Assembly (NCBI RefSeq): GCF_030264295.1
Contig: NZ_CP127173.1
Location: 1,619,501-1,683,500 of the forward strand
Length of the DNA stretch: 64,000 nucleotides
Direction: 5' to 3'
Source: Amycolatopsis nalaikhensis
GTDB taxonomy: Bacteria; Actinomycetota; Actinomycetes; Mycobacteriales; Pseudonocardiaceae
Shown: positions 33,636-42,561 of the stretch, piece after piece
How the letters are laid out: every line of letters starts with the position of its first letter
How positions within the stretch are numbered: position 1 is the first letter of the stretch
Position numbers and translations under genes: made by a program
Notes under the pieces: generated by a model
The model's input: only the letters and a program-made list of their open reading frames with translations
What the model was told of the DNA's origin: nothing
The model's database searches: none

Positions 33636-35229
33636 CCCGTGGGCCGCGCTGGGCGCGCTGTGCCTCGGCTTCTTCATGATCCTGCTCGACACGACCATCG
33701 TGTCGATCGCGATCCCGACCATGCTGGCCAAGCTGAACGCCGGGCTGAACTCGGTCGTCTGGGTGATCAGCGTCTACCTGCTCACCTACGCCGTGCCGAT
33801 GCTGTTCACCAGCCGGCTCGGTGACCGCTTCGGGCCGAAGCGCGTCTTCCTCGCCGGGCTCGTCGTGTTCACCGGCGCGTCGCTGTGGTGCGGCCTGTCC
33901 GGCAACGTCGAAATGCTGATCGCCGCGCGGGCCGTGCAGGGGCTCGGGGCCGCGCTGATGACACCGCAGACGCTCGCCTTCATCACGCACCTCTTCCCGC
34001 CCGCCAAGCGCGGGCCGGCGATGGGCATGTGGGGCGGCGTCGCCGGGCTGGCGACGATCGCGGGCCCGCTGCTCGGCGGCGTGCTGGTGGACCACCTCGG
34101 CTGGGAGTGGATCTTCTTCGTCAACGTCCCGATCGGCGTCATCGCCATCGCGCTGACCCTGGCGCTCGTGCCCGACTGGCAGCCGAAGCACTCGCACTCG
34201 TTCGACCTGCTGGGGATCCTGCTCTCGAGTGCGGCGCTGTTCTGCATCGTGTTCGGCGTCCAGAACGGCCAGCAGTACGACTGGGGCACGGTCTTCGGCG
34301 GCGTCACCGTGTTCGAGATCATCGGCGCCGGCGTGGTGCTGCTGATCGCGTTCCTCGTGTGGCAGCGGTTCAACAAGCGCGAGCCGCTGCTGCCGCTGCA
34401 GGTGTTCGCGAACCGGAACTTCTCGGCCGGGACGCTCACCGCGACGACCGTCGGCTTCGCGATGACCGGCATGTTCCTGCCGCTGGTCATCTACATCCAG
34501 TCGGTGCTCGGGCTGACCCCGACGACCGCGGGCCTGCTCACCGCGCCGATGTCGCTGCTGTCCGGGATCATCGCGCCGTTCGTCGGGCGCGCGTCGGACA
34601 AGGTGAACGGCAAGTACCTGGTGATGTTCGGCCTCGCCGCGCTCGCCGCCGGGCTGGGGATCATCGCGTGGCAGGCGTCGCCGACGAGCAGCCCGTGGAG
34701 CTTCGTGCCGGCGCTGCTGGTGTGCGGGCTCGGCATCGGCTGCATCTTCTCGCCGATGAGCAACATGACGATGGGCTCGGTCGAGCCGCGGCTGGCCGGG
34801 ACGGCGTCGGGCATCTTCAACACCTCGCGCCAGGTGGGTGGCGTGCTGGGCAGCGCCGCGATCGGCGTGATGCTGCAGGCGCAGGTGAGCTCGTCGATCA
34901 CGGACGAAGCGGCGAAGGCGGCTTCGCAGCTGCCGGAGCAGTACCGGGCGCCGTTCGCCGAGGGGATCGCCCACGCGGCGGCGAGCACGGGTGAGTTCGG
35001 GTCGGCCGGTGGCCCGGCGCCGATCCCGGGTCTCCCGGCGGAGATCGCGGCGCAGGCCGGGAAGCTGGCCACCGAGGCGGTCCACAGTGGACTCACGGAC
35101 GCGGCCCGCGTGACGATGCTGCTGCCGATGGGTGTGCTGCTGCTCGGCGTGCTGGCGGCGGCGGTGCTGCGCCAGGTGAAGCCGAGCTGGCAGACCCCGG
35201 CCCCGGCCACCGAAGCGGCCGCGGCCTGA
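33616..35229 (+). CDS. DHA2-family MFS drug exporter (14 membrane helices)
   Basis: A 537-residue transporter. The opening ALGALCLGFFMILLDTTIVS with Asp in the first helix, motif A-like LGDRFGPKRVFLAG, and motif C-like GVAGLATIAGPLLGGVLVDH identify a proton-driven DHA2 drug:H+ antiporter of the EmrB/QacA group. The long loop before the last helix is rich in alanine and glycine. It is translationally coupled to the PadR gene. Substrates cannot be inferred. Confidence 0.9.
   Translation: MNARQANPWAALGALCLGFFMILLDTTIVSIAIPTMLAKLNAGLNSVVWVISVYLLTYAVPMLFTSRLGDRFGPKRVFLAGLVVFTGASLWCGLSGNVEMLIAARAVQGLGAALMTPQTLAFITHLFPPAKRGPAMGMWGGVAGLATIAGPLLGGVLVDHLGWEWIFFVNVPIGVIAIALTLALVPDWQPKHSHSFDLLGILLSSAALFCIVFGVQNGQQYDWGTVFGGVTVFEIIGAGVVLLIAFLVWQRFNKREPLLPLQVFANRNFSAGTLTATTVGFAMTGMFLPLVIYIQSVLGLTPTTAGLLTAPMSLLSGIIAPFVGRASDKVNGKYLVMFGLAALAAGLGIIAWQASPTSSPWSFVPALLVCGLGIGCIFSPMSNMTMGSVEPRLAGTASGIFNTSRQVGGVLGSAAIGVMLQAQVSSSITDEAAKAASQLPEQYRAPFAEGIAHAAASTGEFGSAGGPAPIPGLPAEIAAQAGKLATEAVHSGLTDAARVTMLLPMGVLLLGVLAAAVLRQVKPSWQTPAPATEAAAA
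35081..35091. repeat. TCCACAGTGGA intragenic palindrome, copy c
   Basis: Third exact copy, within the MFS exporter gene. Confidence 0.5.
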
Positions 35230-35233
35230 AAAA

Positions 35234-35274
35234 CCGTGCGAGCCTCCGGTGTCGGGTGCCGGAGGCTCGCACGG
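35234..35274 (+). terminator. Strong hairpin after the MFS gene
   Basis: A perfect 16-base-pair stem (35234-35249 with 35259-35274, beginning CCGTGCGAGCC) and nine-base loop lie four bases after the MFS stop. No T-run follows, but a 44-bp palindrome comes 30 bases later. Confidence 0.7.
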
Positions 35275-35304
35275 ACCGCGGGAGCGGTGGTCCGCCGCGA
35301 CCGG

Positions 35305-35348
35305 TCGTGAGTGTTTAGGGCGGTTCTAACCGCCCTAAACACTCACGA
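35305..35348. repeat. 44-bp palindromic element, copy 4 (inverted centre)
   Basis: Arms 35305-35325 and 35328-35348 match the other three copies exactly; the centre is CT instead of AG, so this copy is inserted in the opposite orientation. It lies between the converging MFS and beta-glucosidase genes. Confidence 0.95.
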
Positions 35349-35357
35349 GCCACCCGC

Positions 35358-37208
35358 TCAGTGGCGGCGGTAGGACAGGCCGTACCCGTACGGGAAGAGG
35401 GCCTGCTGCCCGTCGCCGACGTTGATCGGTTCCTGCGCCGAACTCCGCGGCCAGGTGAAGCTCAGGCGGCCGGTCGGGTTGTAGTCGCCGTAGAGGACGT
35501 CCGCGACGCCCGCGCCTTCGCTGCCCGGCAGCCAGGCCGCGACGAGCCCGTCGATGGACGGCAGCTCGGCCGCGATGTCCAGCGGCCGCCCGGAGACGGT
35601 CACCACGACCAGCGGCACCCCCGACGCCTTCAGCTTGCCGAGGAGGGCGACGTCTTCGGCGTCGAGGCCGAGTCCGCCCGGCCGGTCTCCCTGCCCTTCG
35701 GCGTACGGCGTTTCGCCCACCACGGCGACCGCGACCTCGTAACTGGCGTCGATTCCATCACCCGCACGGTCATAGGTCACCTCCGTGCCCTTCCCGGCAC
35801 CCGAGCGGATGCCGTCGAGGATCGTCGTGCCGGGGATGACGCGTTCGCCGCTCTGGCCCTGCCAGGTGAGGGTCCAGCCGCCCGCCTGGTTGCCCATGTC
35901 GTTCGCGTTCTTCCCGGCCACGAAGATCTTGTTGTCCTTCTTCGCCAGCGGCAGCACGCCGTGGGAGTTCTTCAGCAGCACCTGCGACTCGCGCACCGCC
36001 TGCCGCGCCACCGCGCGGTGGGCCGCGCTCCCGAAGTCCTTCTGCTGCGAGCGGTCGGTGTACGGGTGCTCGAACAGGCCCAGCTGGAACTTCTTGGTGA
36101 GGATCCGCCGGTTGGCGTCGTCGATGCGGGACATCGGGACGTGTCCATTTTGGACTTCAGCACGCAGGGTGTCGATGAACTTCTGGTAGTCGTAGGGGAC
36201 CATCACCATGTCGATCCCGGCGTTGACGGCCTGGCTGACCTCGGCCGCGGTGAAGCCGGGCTGGCCGTCGATCTGGTTGATGCCGTCCCAGTCCGAGATG
36301 ACGTAGCCGCCGAAGTGCAGCTCGCCCTTCAGCAGGTCGGTGATCAGGAACTTGTTGCCGTGGTCCTTGACGCCGTTCCAGCTGTTGAAGCTGATCATCA
36401 CCGAGCCGACGCCGTGCTCGACCGCGGCCCGGAACGGCGGCAGGTGGATGCGGCGCAGTTCCTCGAGGCTGATCTGCGTGTCGCCCTGGTCGACGCCGCC
36501 GGTCGTGCCGCCGTCGCCGATGAAGTGCTTGGCCGTGGCCATGATCGACGTCCGGTCCGCCAGCGAGCGGCCCTGCATGCCTTCGATGATCACCGAGTTC
36601 GCGACGGCGTTGCGGGGGATCTCGCCGAAGGACTCGTAGGTGCGGCCCCAGCGGTCGTCGCGGGCGACGCACAGGCACGGCGCGAAGCCCCACTTCACGC
36701 CGGTGGCCGCGGCTTCGGACGCGGTGACCGCGCCGATCTTCTCGACCAGGCGCGGGTCGTTCGCGGCCCCGAGGCCGATGTTGTGCGGGAAGACCGTCGC
36801 GCCGTAGACGTTGTTGTGGCCGTGGACGGTGTCGGCCCCGTAGACGATCGGGATGCCGAGGCCGGTCGACGTCGCCGCCCGCTGGTAGGCGTCGACCATG
36901 TCCGCCCACCCTTGCGGCGTGTTCGGCGTCGGCGTGGAGCCGCCGCCGGAGAGGATGGAGCCGAGGCGGGCGGTGGCGGACTGGGCGGGCGTCGCGGCCT
37001 GGCGCTCGGCCTCGGTCATCTGCCCGATCTTGTCGTCGAGCGTCATCCGCGCCATCAGGTCCTGGACGCGGACGGAAACCGGAGCGTGCGGGTTCTTGTA
37101 GAGCGGCGTGGCGGCGGCGGAGGCCGCGGGCGCCAGCGCGGTGCCGGACAGCAGCAGAGTGGCGAAGACAGTGGCGCGCAGTGATCTCTTGGCGCGGAGG
37201 AGCGGCAT
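35358..37208 (-). CDS. Secreted glycoside hydrolase family 3 beta-glucosidase/glucanase
   Basis: A 616-residue protein with a signal peptide (RATVFATLLLSGTALAPAAS, cleavage after ASA). The GH3 N-terminal barrel has TVHGHNNVYGATVFPHNIGL, ATAKHFIGDGGTTGGVDQGD (conserved Lys-His) and VISDWDGI, whose Asp is the catalytic nucleophile. The C-terminal alpha/beta domain has SQVLLKNSHGVLPLAKKDNK and ends ALFPYGYGLSYRRH. It resembles plant- and actinomycete-type exo-beta-1,3/1,4-glucanases. Stands alone; the upstream region holds an inverted repeat at 37241-37257. Confidence 0.93.
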   Translation of the reverse strand: MPLLRAKRSLRATVFATLLLSGTALAPAASAAATPLYKNPHAPVSVRVQDLMARMTLDDKIGQMTEAERQAATPAQSATARLGSILSGGGSTPTPNTPQGWADMVDAYQRAATSTGLGIPIVYGADTVHGHNNVYGATVFPHNIGLGAANDPRLVEKIGAVTASEAAATGVKWGFAPCLCVARDDRWGRTYESFGEIPRNAVANSVIIEGMQGRSLADRTSIMATAKHFIGDGGTTGGVDQGDTQISLEELRRIHLPPFRAAVEHGVGSVMISFNSWNGVKDHGNKFLITDLLKGELHFGGYVISDWDGINQIDGQPGFTAAEVSQAVNAGIDMVMVPYDYQKFIDTLRAEVQNGHVPMSRIDDANRRILTKKFQLGLFEHPYTDRSQQKDFGSAAHRAVARQAVRESQVLLKNSHGVLPLAKKDNKIFVAGKNANDMGNQAGGWTLTWQGQSGERVIPGTTILDGIRSGAGKGTEVTYDRAGDGIDASYEVAVAVVGETPYAEGQGDRPGGLGLDAEDVALLGKLKASGVPLVVVTVSGRPLDIAAELPSIDGLVAAWLPGSEGAGVADVLYGDYNPTGRLSFTWPRSSAQEPINVGDGQQALFPYGYGLSYRRH

Positions 37209-37240
37209 TGTTCCCTCCGAAAACGATCAATCGACCCATA

Positions 37241-37257
37241 TGTTGCGAGCCACAACA
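37241..37257. promoter_or_regulatory. Inverted repeat upstream of the GH3 gene
   Basis: TGTTG (37241-37245) and CAACA (37253-37257) flank seven bases in the 118-base divergent region between the GH3 gene and maf. It may be a sugar-responsive repressor site, but no regulator gene is adjacent. Confidence 0.35.
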
Positions 37258-37326
37258 AACTAACTCGCTCCGAACGTGTCGCCGGTCACAATTCGGTCAC
37301 GACAGCCTGCCGGGTACGTTCGCGGG

Positions 37327-37956
37327 GTGCAGTTCGTCCTCGCTTCCCAGTCCCCCGCCCGGCTCGCCCTGCTGCGCTCGGCGGGCCTCGACCCGGCCGT
37401 GTTCGTCTCCGGTGTCGACGAAGACGCCGTCGCCGCGTCCCTGACCGACCCGTCGCCCTCCGAGCTGGTCGCCGCCCTCGCCGCGGCCAAGGCCGAAGCC
37501 GTCCTCGACCAGGTCGCCGCGGCCCACCCGGACGCCGTCGTCGTGGCCTGCGACTCGATGCTGAACATCGGCGGCCGGATGGTCGGGAAGCCGGGCGATC
37601 CGGACACCGCGCGGCGGCGCTGGGCAGCGATGGCGGGGACATCCGGTGAACTGCTCACCGGGCACGCGGTCGTCCGGCTCGACGGCGGGACGCGCGCGAA
37701 GGAGGCGTCCGGCTGGGAGTCGACGACCGTCCGGTTCGGCACCCCGAGCGCGGCGGAGATCGACGCCTACGTCGCCAGCGGCGAGCCGCTGCACGTGGCG
37801 GGCGGCTTCACGATCGACGGCCTGGGCGGCTGGTTCGTCGAAGGACTCGACGGCGGCCACACCTCGGTCATCGGCATCAGCCTGCCCCTGACGCGCCGCC
37901 TGCTGGCCGAGGTCGGCGTGAGTGTCGTGGATCTCTGGCGGTCTCCCATATCCTGA
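37327..37956 (+). CDS. maf: Maf-type nucleoside triphosphate pyrophosphatase
   Basis: A 209-residue Maf/HAM1-fold protein: QFVLASQSPARLALLRSAGL has the SxSPxR motif, VVVACDSMLNIGG the catalytic Asp, and HVAGGFTIDGLGGWFVEGLD the C-terminal signature. Maf proteins hydrolyse non-canonical nucleotides to monophosphates. GTG 37327 is chosen since the conserved region begins at once. In Mycobacterium maf lies between accE5 and accA3; the order here agrees, with other genes inserted on both sides. Confidence 0.93.
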   Translation: MQFVLASQSPARLALLRSAGLDPAVFVSGVDEDAVAASLTDPSPSELVAALAAAKAEAVLDQVAAAHPDAVVVACDSMLNIGGRMVGKPGDPDTARRRWAAMAGTSGELLTGHAVVRLDGGTRAKEASGWESTTVRFGTPSAAEIDAYVASGEPLHVAGGFTIDGLGGWFVEGLDGGHTSVIGISLPLTRRLLAEVGVSVVDLWRSPIS

Positions 37957-37996
37957 GAAAGGCGCCACACGAACGGGTGATCCGGAAGAGTGCCCC

Positions 37997-38025
37997 CTTG
38001 CCTAACGTTCTCTTCACGAGGCAAG
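37997..38025 (+). other. Inverted repeat upstream of the dicarboxylate transporter gene
   Basis: CTTGCCT (37997-38003) and AGGCAAG (38019-38025) can form a seven-base-pair stem with a 15-base loop, 31 bases before GTG 38057. It could be an operator or a 5' leader hairpin, or the terminator of maf. Confidence 0.35.
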
Positions 38026-38056
38026 TTAAGAAACTTTCGAGCACCGGAGTCGCCCC

Positions 38057-39409
38057 GTGTCTTTCGTACGGACATACACCAAGCCGCGGGTGTTCGCGGC
38101 CGCGGTTCTCGGCTCGCTCGTCGTCGGCGCCCTGCTCGGCGTCGTCGCGCGGCAGACCGAGGCCGGCTGGCTGACCGATCTCCTCGACCAGATCGGCACC
38201 ATCTTCACCACGCTGCTGCAGATCGCGGTGATCCCGCTGGTCTTCACGGCGATCGTGGTCGGCATCAACAGCCTCCGGAAGCTCGGCGGCGGCCGCACCG
38301 CCGCGCGTCTCGGCGGCAAGACGGTCCTGTGGTTCGCGATCACGTCGTTCGTCGCGTCGCTGATCGGCATCGCGATCGGCCGGATCTTCAACCCCGGCTC
38401 CGGCGGGCTCGGCGGCGTCACGGCGACCGCGAAGAACGCCGACAAGGCGGCACAGAGCGTCGACCACTGGGGTTCGTGGAGCGCGTTCGTGAACGGGCTC
38501 CTGCCGGAGAACTTCGTGAAAGCGTTCTCCGACGGCGAGACGCTGCAGGTGCTGTTCCTCGCGCTGGTGATCGGCGCGGCCGCGTACAGCCTGGGTGACA
38601 AGGCGAAGCCGTTCGTGGACTTCACGACGAGCGTCTTCGAAATCATCCAGCGGTACCTCGGCTGGATCGTCCGGCTGGCCCCGATCGGCATCATCGGCCT
38701 GATCGGCGCGGCGGTCTCCAACTACGGCGACGCGTTGTTCCGCCCGCTGTTCTCGACGACGCTCGCGGTGTACGTCGGCTGCTTGCTCGTGCTGTTCGTC
38801 GTCTACCCGATCCTGCTGCAGTTCGTGGCGAAGGTCAGCCCGCTGAAGTTCTTCGCCAAGGCGGGCACGGCGATCCAGTTCGCGTTCGCTTCGCAGTCTT
38901 CGGCCGCGACGCTGCCGCTGACCCGCCAGTCGGCGGTGAACCTCGGCGTCCAGCCGGCGTACGCGGCCTTCGCGACCCCGCTCGGCAGCGCGACCAAGAT
39001 GGACGGCTGCGCGGCGGTCTTCCCGGCGATCGCGGCGATCTTCGTCGCGAACCTGGCCGGGGTGTCGCTGAACTTCTGGCAGTACGCCGGCATCGTCGTG
39101 GTCGCCGTGGTCGGCGCGCTGGCGACGGCGGGGACCACGGGCTGGCTGACGGCGTTCACGCTGACGACGTCGTTCATCGGCCTCGACGCCAAGCAGGTCG
39201 CGCTCGGCCTGGCCCTGATCTACTCGGTCAACCCGATCATGGACATGATGCGCACGGCGACGAACGTCGCGGGCCAGATCGTGGTCCCGACGATCGTGGC
39301 GCGCAGCGAGGGTCTCCTCGACGACGAGGTCCTCAACGCACCGACGGACCGCCCGCAGCACAGCGACGACGGCACGTCGGCCCGCCACACGGCACCCGCC
39401 CCCGCCTGA
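38057..39409 (+). CDS. Dicarboxylate/amino acid:cation symporter (DAACS family)
   Basis: A 450-residue transporter of the GltP/DctA type: TLLQIAVIPLVFTAIVVGIN, the serine-rich re-entrant loop FAFASQSSAATLPLTRQSA, FATPLGSATKMDGCA and the helix YSVNPIMDMMRTATNV carrying substrate and cation ligands. It should import C4-dicarboxylates or glutamate/aspartate with H+ or Na+. GTG start at 38057. Its TGA stop (39407-39409) forms the first bases of a 101-bp palindrome. Confidence 0.92.
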   Translation: MSFVRTYTKPRVFAAAVLGSLVVGALLGVVARQTEAGWLTDLLDQIGTIFTTLLQIAVIPLVFTAIVVGINSLRKLGGGRTAARLGGKTVLWFAITSFVASLIGIAIGRIFNPGSGGLGGVTATAKNADKAAQSVDHWGSWSAFVNGLLPENFVKAFSDGETLQVLFLALVIGAAAYSLGDKAKPFVDFTTSVFEIIQRYLGWIVRLAPIGIIGLIGAAVSNYGDALFRPLFSTTLAVYVGCLLVLFVVYPILLQFVAKVSPLKFFAKAGTAIQFAFASQSSAATLPLTRQSAVNLGVQPAYAAFATPLGSATKMDGCAAVFPAIAAIFVANLAGVSLNFWQYAGIVVVAVVGALATAGTTGWLTAFTLTTSFIGLDAKQVALGLALIYSVNPIMDMMRTATNVAGQIVVPTIVARSEGLLDDEVLNAPTDRPQHSDDGTSARHTAPAPA

Positions 39410-39507
39410 CCCAAGCGCCCCAATGTGGCCTTGGTTGCGTCTGACGCACCGAAGGCCGCCTTGGTTGCGTCAGACGCACCGAAGGCCACATTGGGGCGCT
39501 TGGGTCA
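39407..39507. repeat. 101-bp nested palindrome containing both flanking stop codons
   Basis: Perfect 26-base outer arms (39407-39432 and 39482-39507; the left begins TGACCCAAGCGCCCC) enclose two 27-base direct repeats, 39431-39457 and 39461-39487, that differ at one base and are themselves partly palindromic (GCGTC-T-GACGC). The first three bases are the stop of the transporter gene and the last three are the stop of the converging minus-strand gene. Likely a bidirectional terminator or a mobile palindromic element. Confidence 0.93.
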
Positions 39508-40224
39508 GGGGCAGGCGCGGAGGTCGGCGCGGGTCAGGCGGATGTCCGGCCAGCCGCGCAGGTCCGAGGGCGCCGTGAAACGGCGGGTGCAGCCCACCGG
39601 TTTGCCCGTCAGGTCGTAGACCTCGGCCAGCACCGGCGCCGCTTCGCACTGCGGGGAACCCGACGCCGCGTCCGCGCAGTCGTGGCGGACCACGATCACG
39701 TCCGGGCGGCCGTCGGCCGTGACGTCGTAGAGCGACAGCGTTCCCGCGTCCGAGTAGTACGGCTTGAGCGGGTCGCGCCACACTCCCCCGCTGCCGACCA
39801 GCAGCTCGCCGTAGGCCGCGGTGCCGTCGTCGCCGACGTCGCCGCGGACCAGGCACGTCGGGGCGGCGCCGTCGACGCAGCGCAGCGAGTTCCGGTCCAG
39901 CCGCACGCCCAGCTGGGCGATCGCCAGCTCGAAGACGGTGCCCGGCTCGGGCCCGACGCGCAGCCGCGCCGAGCCGCCGGTGGGATCGGTGAGCAGCACG
40001 ACCGGCGTCCCGTCGACCATCGACTCGGCGAGCGGGCGGCACGGGCCGTCCCCGCAGGTCACCACGGGAGCCACCGGACCGGCGGCGGGTTCGGACACCC
40101 CCGCCGACGGCTCGGGCCGCGGCCGCAGCAGGAACACCGCGCCGATCGCGCCGATGGTCACCACCGCGGCCAGCACCGCGGTGAGCAGCGCCGACCGAGG
40201 CGTCCGCGCTGCCGAAGTCCGCAT
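39505..40224 (-). CDS. Membrane-anchored extracytoplasmic protein of unknown function
   Basis: I do not recognise this 239-residue protein. An N-terminal membrane helix (ALLTAVLAAVVTIGAIGAVF) is followed by a proline-rich spacer and a domain with six or more cysteines (VVTCGDGPCRPL, LRCVDGAAPTCLV, RHDCADAASGSPQCEA, VGCTRRF), which suggests disulfide bonds outside the membrane. The segment YDVTADGRPDVIVVRHDC resembles a calcium-loop or integrin-repeat type Asp cluster. Its stop lies in the 101-bp palindrome. Confidence 0.75.
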   Translation of the reverse strand: MRTSAARTPRSALLTAVLAAVVTIGAIGAVFLLRPRPEPSAGVSEPAAGPVAPVVTCGDGPCRPLAESMVDGTPVVLLTDPTGGSARLRVGPEPGTVFELAIAQLGVRLDRNSLRCVDGAAPTCLVRGDVGDDGTAAYGELLVGSGGVWRDPLKPYYSDAGTLSLYDVTADGRPDVIVVRHDCADAASGSPQCEAAPVLAEVYDLTGKPVGCTRRFTAPSDLRGWPDIRLTRADLRACP

Positions 40225-40266
40225 AAGACAGAGCGTAAGCCGCTTCGCGACGTTGCGTGCGCAGCG

Positions 40267-40301
40267 CCCCGTCGCGATGTGGTGGGTTCAACCCGACGGG
40301 G
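40267..40301. other. Hairpin in the divergent region before the SAV_915-like gene
   Basis: CCCCGTCG (40267-40274) pairs with CGACGGGG (40294-40301), and GGGTTCAACCC lies within the loop. It is in the promoter or leader of the 91-residue gene; function unknown. Confidence 0.35.
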
Positions 40302-40338
40302 TCACGGCTAGCGGAGAGTACCCGTCTATGTTGTCCGG

Positions 40339-40614
40339 GTGACGAACCCGAACCTTCCCCCCGCCCTGTACCTCCCGACCGGACCGGTCGACCCCGCGGC
40401 CGAAGGCGCGTCGATCGAACTGCGCCGCACGCCCGACGGCCGCACCGCGCTGGTCGCCTTCACCGCGCTGGACCGGCTGATCGACTGCTGCGGCGAGCAC
40501 CAGCCGTGGGTGCTGGTGAACACCGAGCACCTGCCGAAGGTGCACGCCGCGAACCCGTACGACGTCATCGTGCTCGACTCGCCGCTGCCCGCGGAGCTGC
40601 GTCACCCCGCGTGA
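40339..40614 (+). CDS. SAV_915-like small protein
   Basis: A 91-residue protein, LPPALYLPTGPVDPAAEGAS then ELRRTPDGRTALVAFTALDR, IDCCGEHQPWVLVNTEHL and YDVIVLDSPLPAELR. This matches the SAV_915/SseB-like actinobacterial family, for which no function is known. GTG start at 40339. It lies 95 bases upstream of accA3 on the same strand. The adjacent cysteines (CC) could matter for redox or metal binding, but that is inference. Confidence 0.7.
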   Translation: MTNPNLPPALYLPTGPVDPAAEGASIELRRTPDGRTALVAFTALDRLIDCCGEHQPWVLVNTEHLPKVHAANPYDVIVLDSPLPAELRHPA

Positions 40615-40709
40615 GGGTGGTTCAGCTCTCACTCAAGGGACGCACGACGTCAGATCCGTAGACTTCCCGAAGGTCAGCAGAGCAGCTGTCGGGACGCAGG
40701 AGGTGCGGG

Positions 40710-42503
40710 GTGGCCGAGCAGGTCGGCGAAACCACGGGTGGTCCGGTGACCAAGATCCTGGTCGCCAACCGGGGTGAAATCGCGGTACGCGTGATCAGAG
40801 CGGCCAAGGACGCCGGTCTCGCCAGCGTCGCCGTGTACGCCGACCCGGATCGCGACGCACCGCACGTCCGCCTGGCCGACGAAGCCTTCGCGCTGGGCGG
40901 CACGACGGCCGCCGAGAGCTACCTGAACTTCGACAAGCTCCTCGACGCCGCCAAGCGGTCGGGTGCCGACTCGGTGCACCCGGGCTACGGCTTCCTCTCC
41001 GAGAACGCGGACTTCGCCCAGGCCGTCCTCGACGCCGGGCTGACCTGGATCGGGCCGAGCCCGCAGTCGATCCGCGACCTCGGCGACAAGGTCACGGCGC
41101 GCCACATCGCGATGCGCGCGGGCGCGCCGCTGGTGCCGGGCACCAAGGAGCCGGTCAAGGACGCCGCCGAGATCGTCGCGTTCGCCGACGAGCACGGCCT
41201 GCCGGTGGCCATCAAGGCCGCGTTCGGCGGCGGTGGCCGCGGCCTGAAGGTCGCGCGCACCCGCGAAGAGATCCCGGAGCTGTTCGAGTCGGCCACCCGC
41301 GAGGCGGTCGCCGCGTTCGGCCGCGGCGAGTGCTTCGTCGAGCGGTACCTGGACAAGCCGCGCCACGTCGAAGCGCAGGTGCTGGCCGACATGCACGGCA
41401 ACGCGATCGTCGTCGGCACCCGCGACTGCTCGCTGCAGCGCCGCCACCAGAAGCTCGTCGAGGAGGCGCCGGCGCCGTTCCTGAGCGACGAGCAGCGGGC
41501 GCGCATCCACGAATCGGCGAAGGCGATCTGCAAGGAAGCCGGGTACTACGGCGCCGGCACGGTCGAATACCTCGTCGCCGTCGACGGCACCATCTCCTTC
41601 CTCGAGGTCAACACGCGCCTGCAGGTCGAGCACCCGGTGTCGGAGGAAACCACCGGCCTCGACCTCGTCCGCGAGATGTTCCGCATCGCGCGCGGCGAAA
41701 AGCTGCGGATCACCGAAGACCCCGAGCCGCGCGGCCATTCGATCGAGTTCCGCATCAACGGCGAGGACGCCGGCCGCGGCTTCCTGCCCGCGCCGGGCAC
41801 GGTGACGAAGTTCGTCGCGCCGAGCGGGCCGGGCGTGCGCGTCGACTCCGGTGTCGAGTCCGGCAGCGTGATCGGCGGCCAGTTCGACTCGATGCTGGCG
41901 AAGCTGATCGTCACCGGCTCGGACCGGAACAACGCCTTGGAGCGCAGCCGCCGCGCGCTCGACGAGATGGTCGTCGAGGGCATGGCGACGGTGCTGCCGT
42001 TCGACCGCGTGATCGTCAACGACCCCGCGTTCATCGGTGATGAGAACGGTTTCAGCGTGCACACGCGGTGGATCGAAACCGAGTTCGACAACCAGATCGA
42101 ACCCTTCGTGGCGCCCCAGGTCGAGGCCGCCGAAGAGGCACCGCGGCAGAACGTCGTCGTCGAGGTCGGCGGGCGCCGGCTCGAGGTGTCGCTGCCGGGC
42201 GGGTTCGCGCTCGAAGGCGGCGGCGGTGGCGGCACGGCCGTCAAGGCGAAGCCGCGCAAGCGCGCGGGCGGCGGCAAGGCCGCGGTGAGCGGCGACGCCG
42301 TCACGGCGCCGATGCAGGGCACCATCGTGAAGGTGGCCGTCGAAGAGGGCCAGACGGTCGAAGCCGGTGAGCTGATCGTCGTCCTCGAGGCGATGAAGAT
42401 GGAAAACCCGGTCACCGCACACAAAGCGGGCACCGTCACCGGCCTCGCGGTCGAGGTGGGCGCCGCCGTGACGCAGGGCACGCAGCTTCTCGAGATCAAG
42501 TAG
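40710..42503 (+). CDS. accA3: Acyl-CoA carboxylase alpha subunit (biotin carboxylase and biotin carrier)
   Basis: A 597-residue fusion. Biotin carboxylase (residues about 14-460): [40 protein letters not shown] (ATP-grasp), [21 protein letters not shown] linker with [20 protein letters not shown] leads to the biotinyl domain with the carrier lysine in [10 protein letters not shown]. It carboxylates its own biotin for several AccD subunits, here AccD5 with AccE5, and is charged by BirA. GTG 40710 follows CAGGAGG. Length is as expected for actinobacterial AccA. Confidence 0.96.
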   Translation: MAEQVGETTGGPVTKILVANRGEIAVRVIRAAKDAGLASVAVYADPDRDAPHVRLADEAFALGGTTAAESYLNFDKLLDAAKRSGADSVHPGYGFLSENADFAQAVLDAGLTWIGPSPQSIRDLGDKVTARHIAMRAGAPLVPGTKEPVKDAAEIVAFADEHGLPVAIKAAFGGGGRGLKVARTREEIPELFESATREAVAAFGRGECFVERYLDKPRHVEAQVLADMHGNAIVVGTRDCSLQRRHQKLVEEAPAPFLSDEQRARIHESAKAICKEAGYYGAGTVEYLVAVDGTISFLEVNTRLQVEHPVSEETTGLDLVREMFRIARGEKLRITEDPEPRGHSIEFRINGEDAGRGFLPAPGTVTKFVAPSGPGVRVDSGVESGSVIGGQFDSMLAKLIVTGSDRNNALERSRRALDEMVVEGMATVLPFDRVIVNDPAFIGDENGFSVHTRWIETEFDNQIEPFVAPQVEAAEEAPRQNVVVEVGGRRLEVSLPGGFALEGGGGGGTAVKAKPRKRAGGGKAAVSGDAVTAPMQGTIVKVAVEEGQTVEAGELIVVLEAMKMENPVTAHKAGTVTGLAVEVGAAVTQGTQLLEIK

Positions 42504-42561
42504 GACAGTTCGTTACAGATGTCGTGGTGGGCCGCCCCCGAGGCGGCCTACCATCGACTAC

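Noticed and set aside
39431..39487. CRISPR-like direct repeats
   Set aside because: Only two units exist, three bases apart, with no spacers and no cas genes. They lie inside a larger palindrome.
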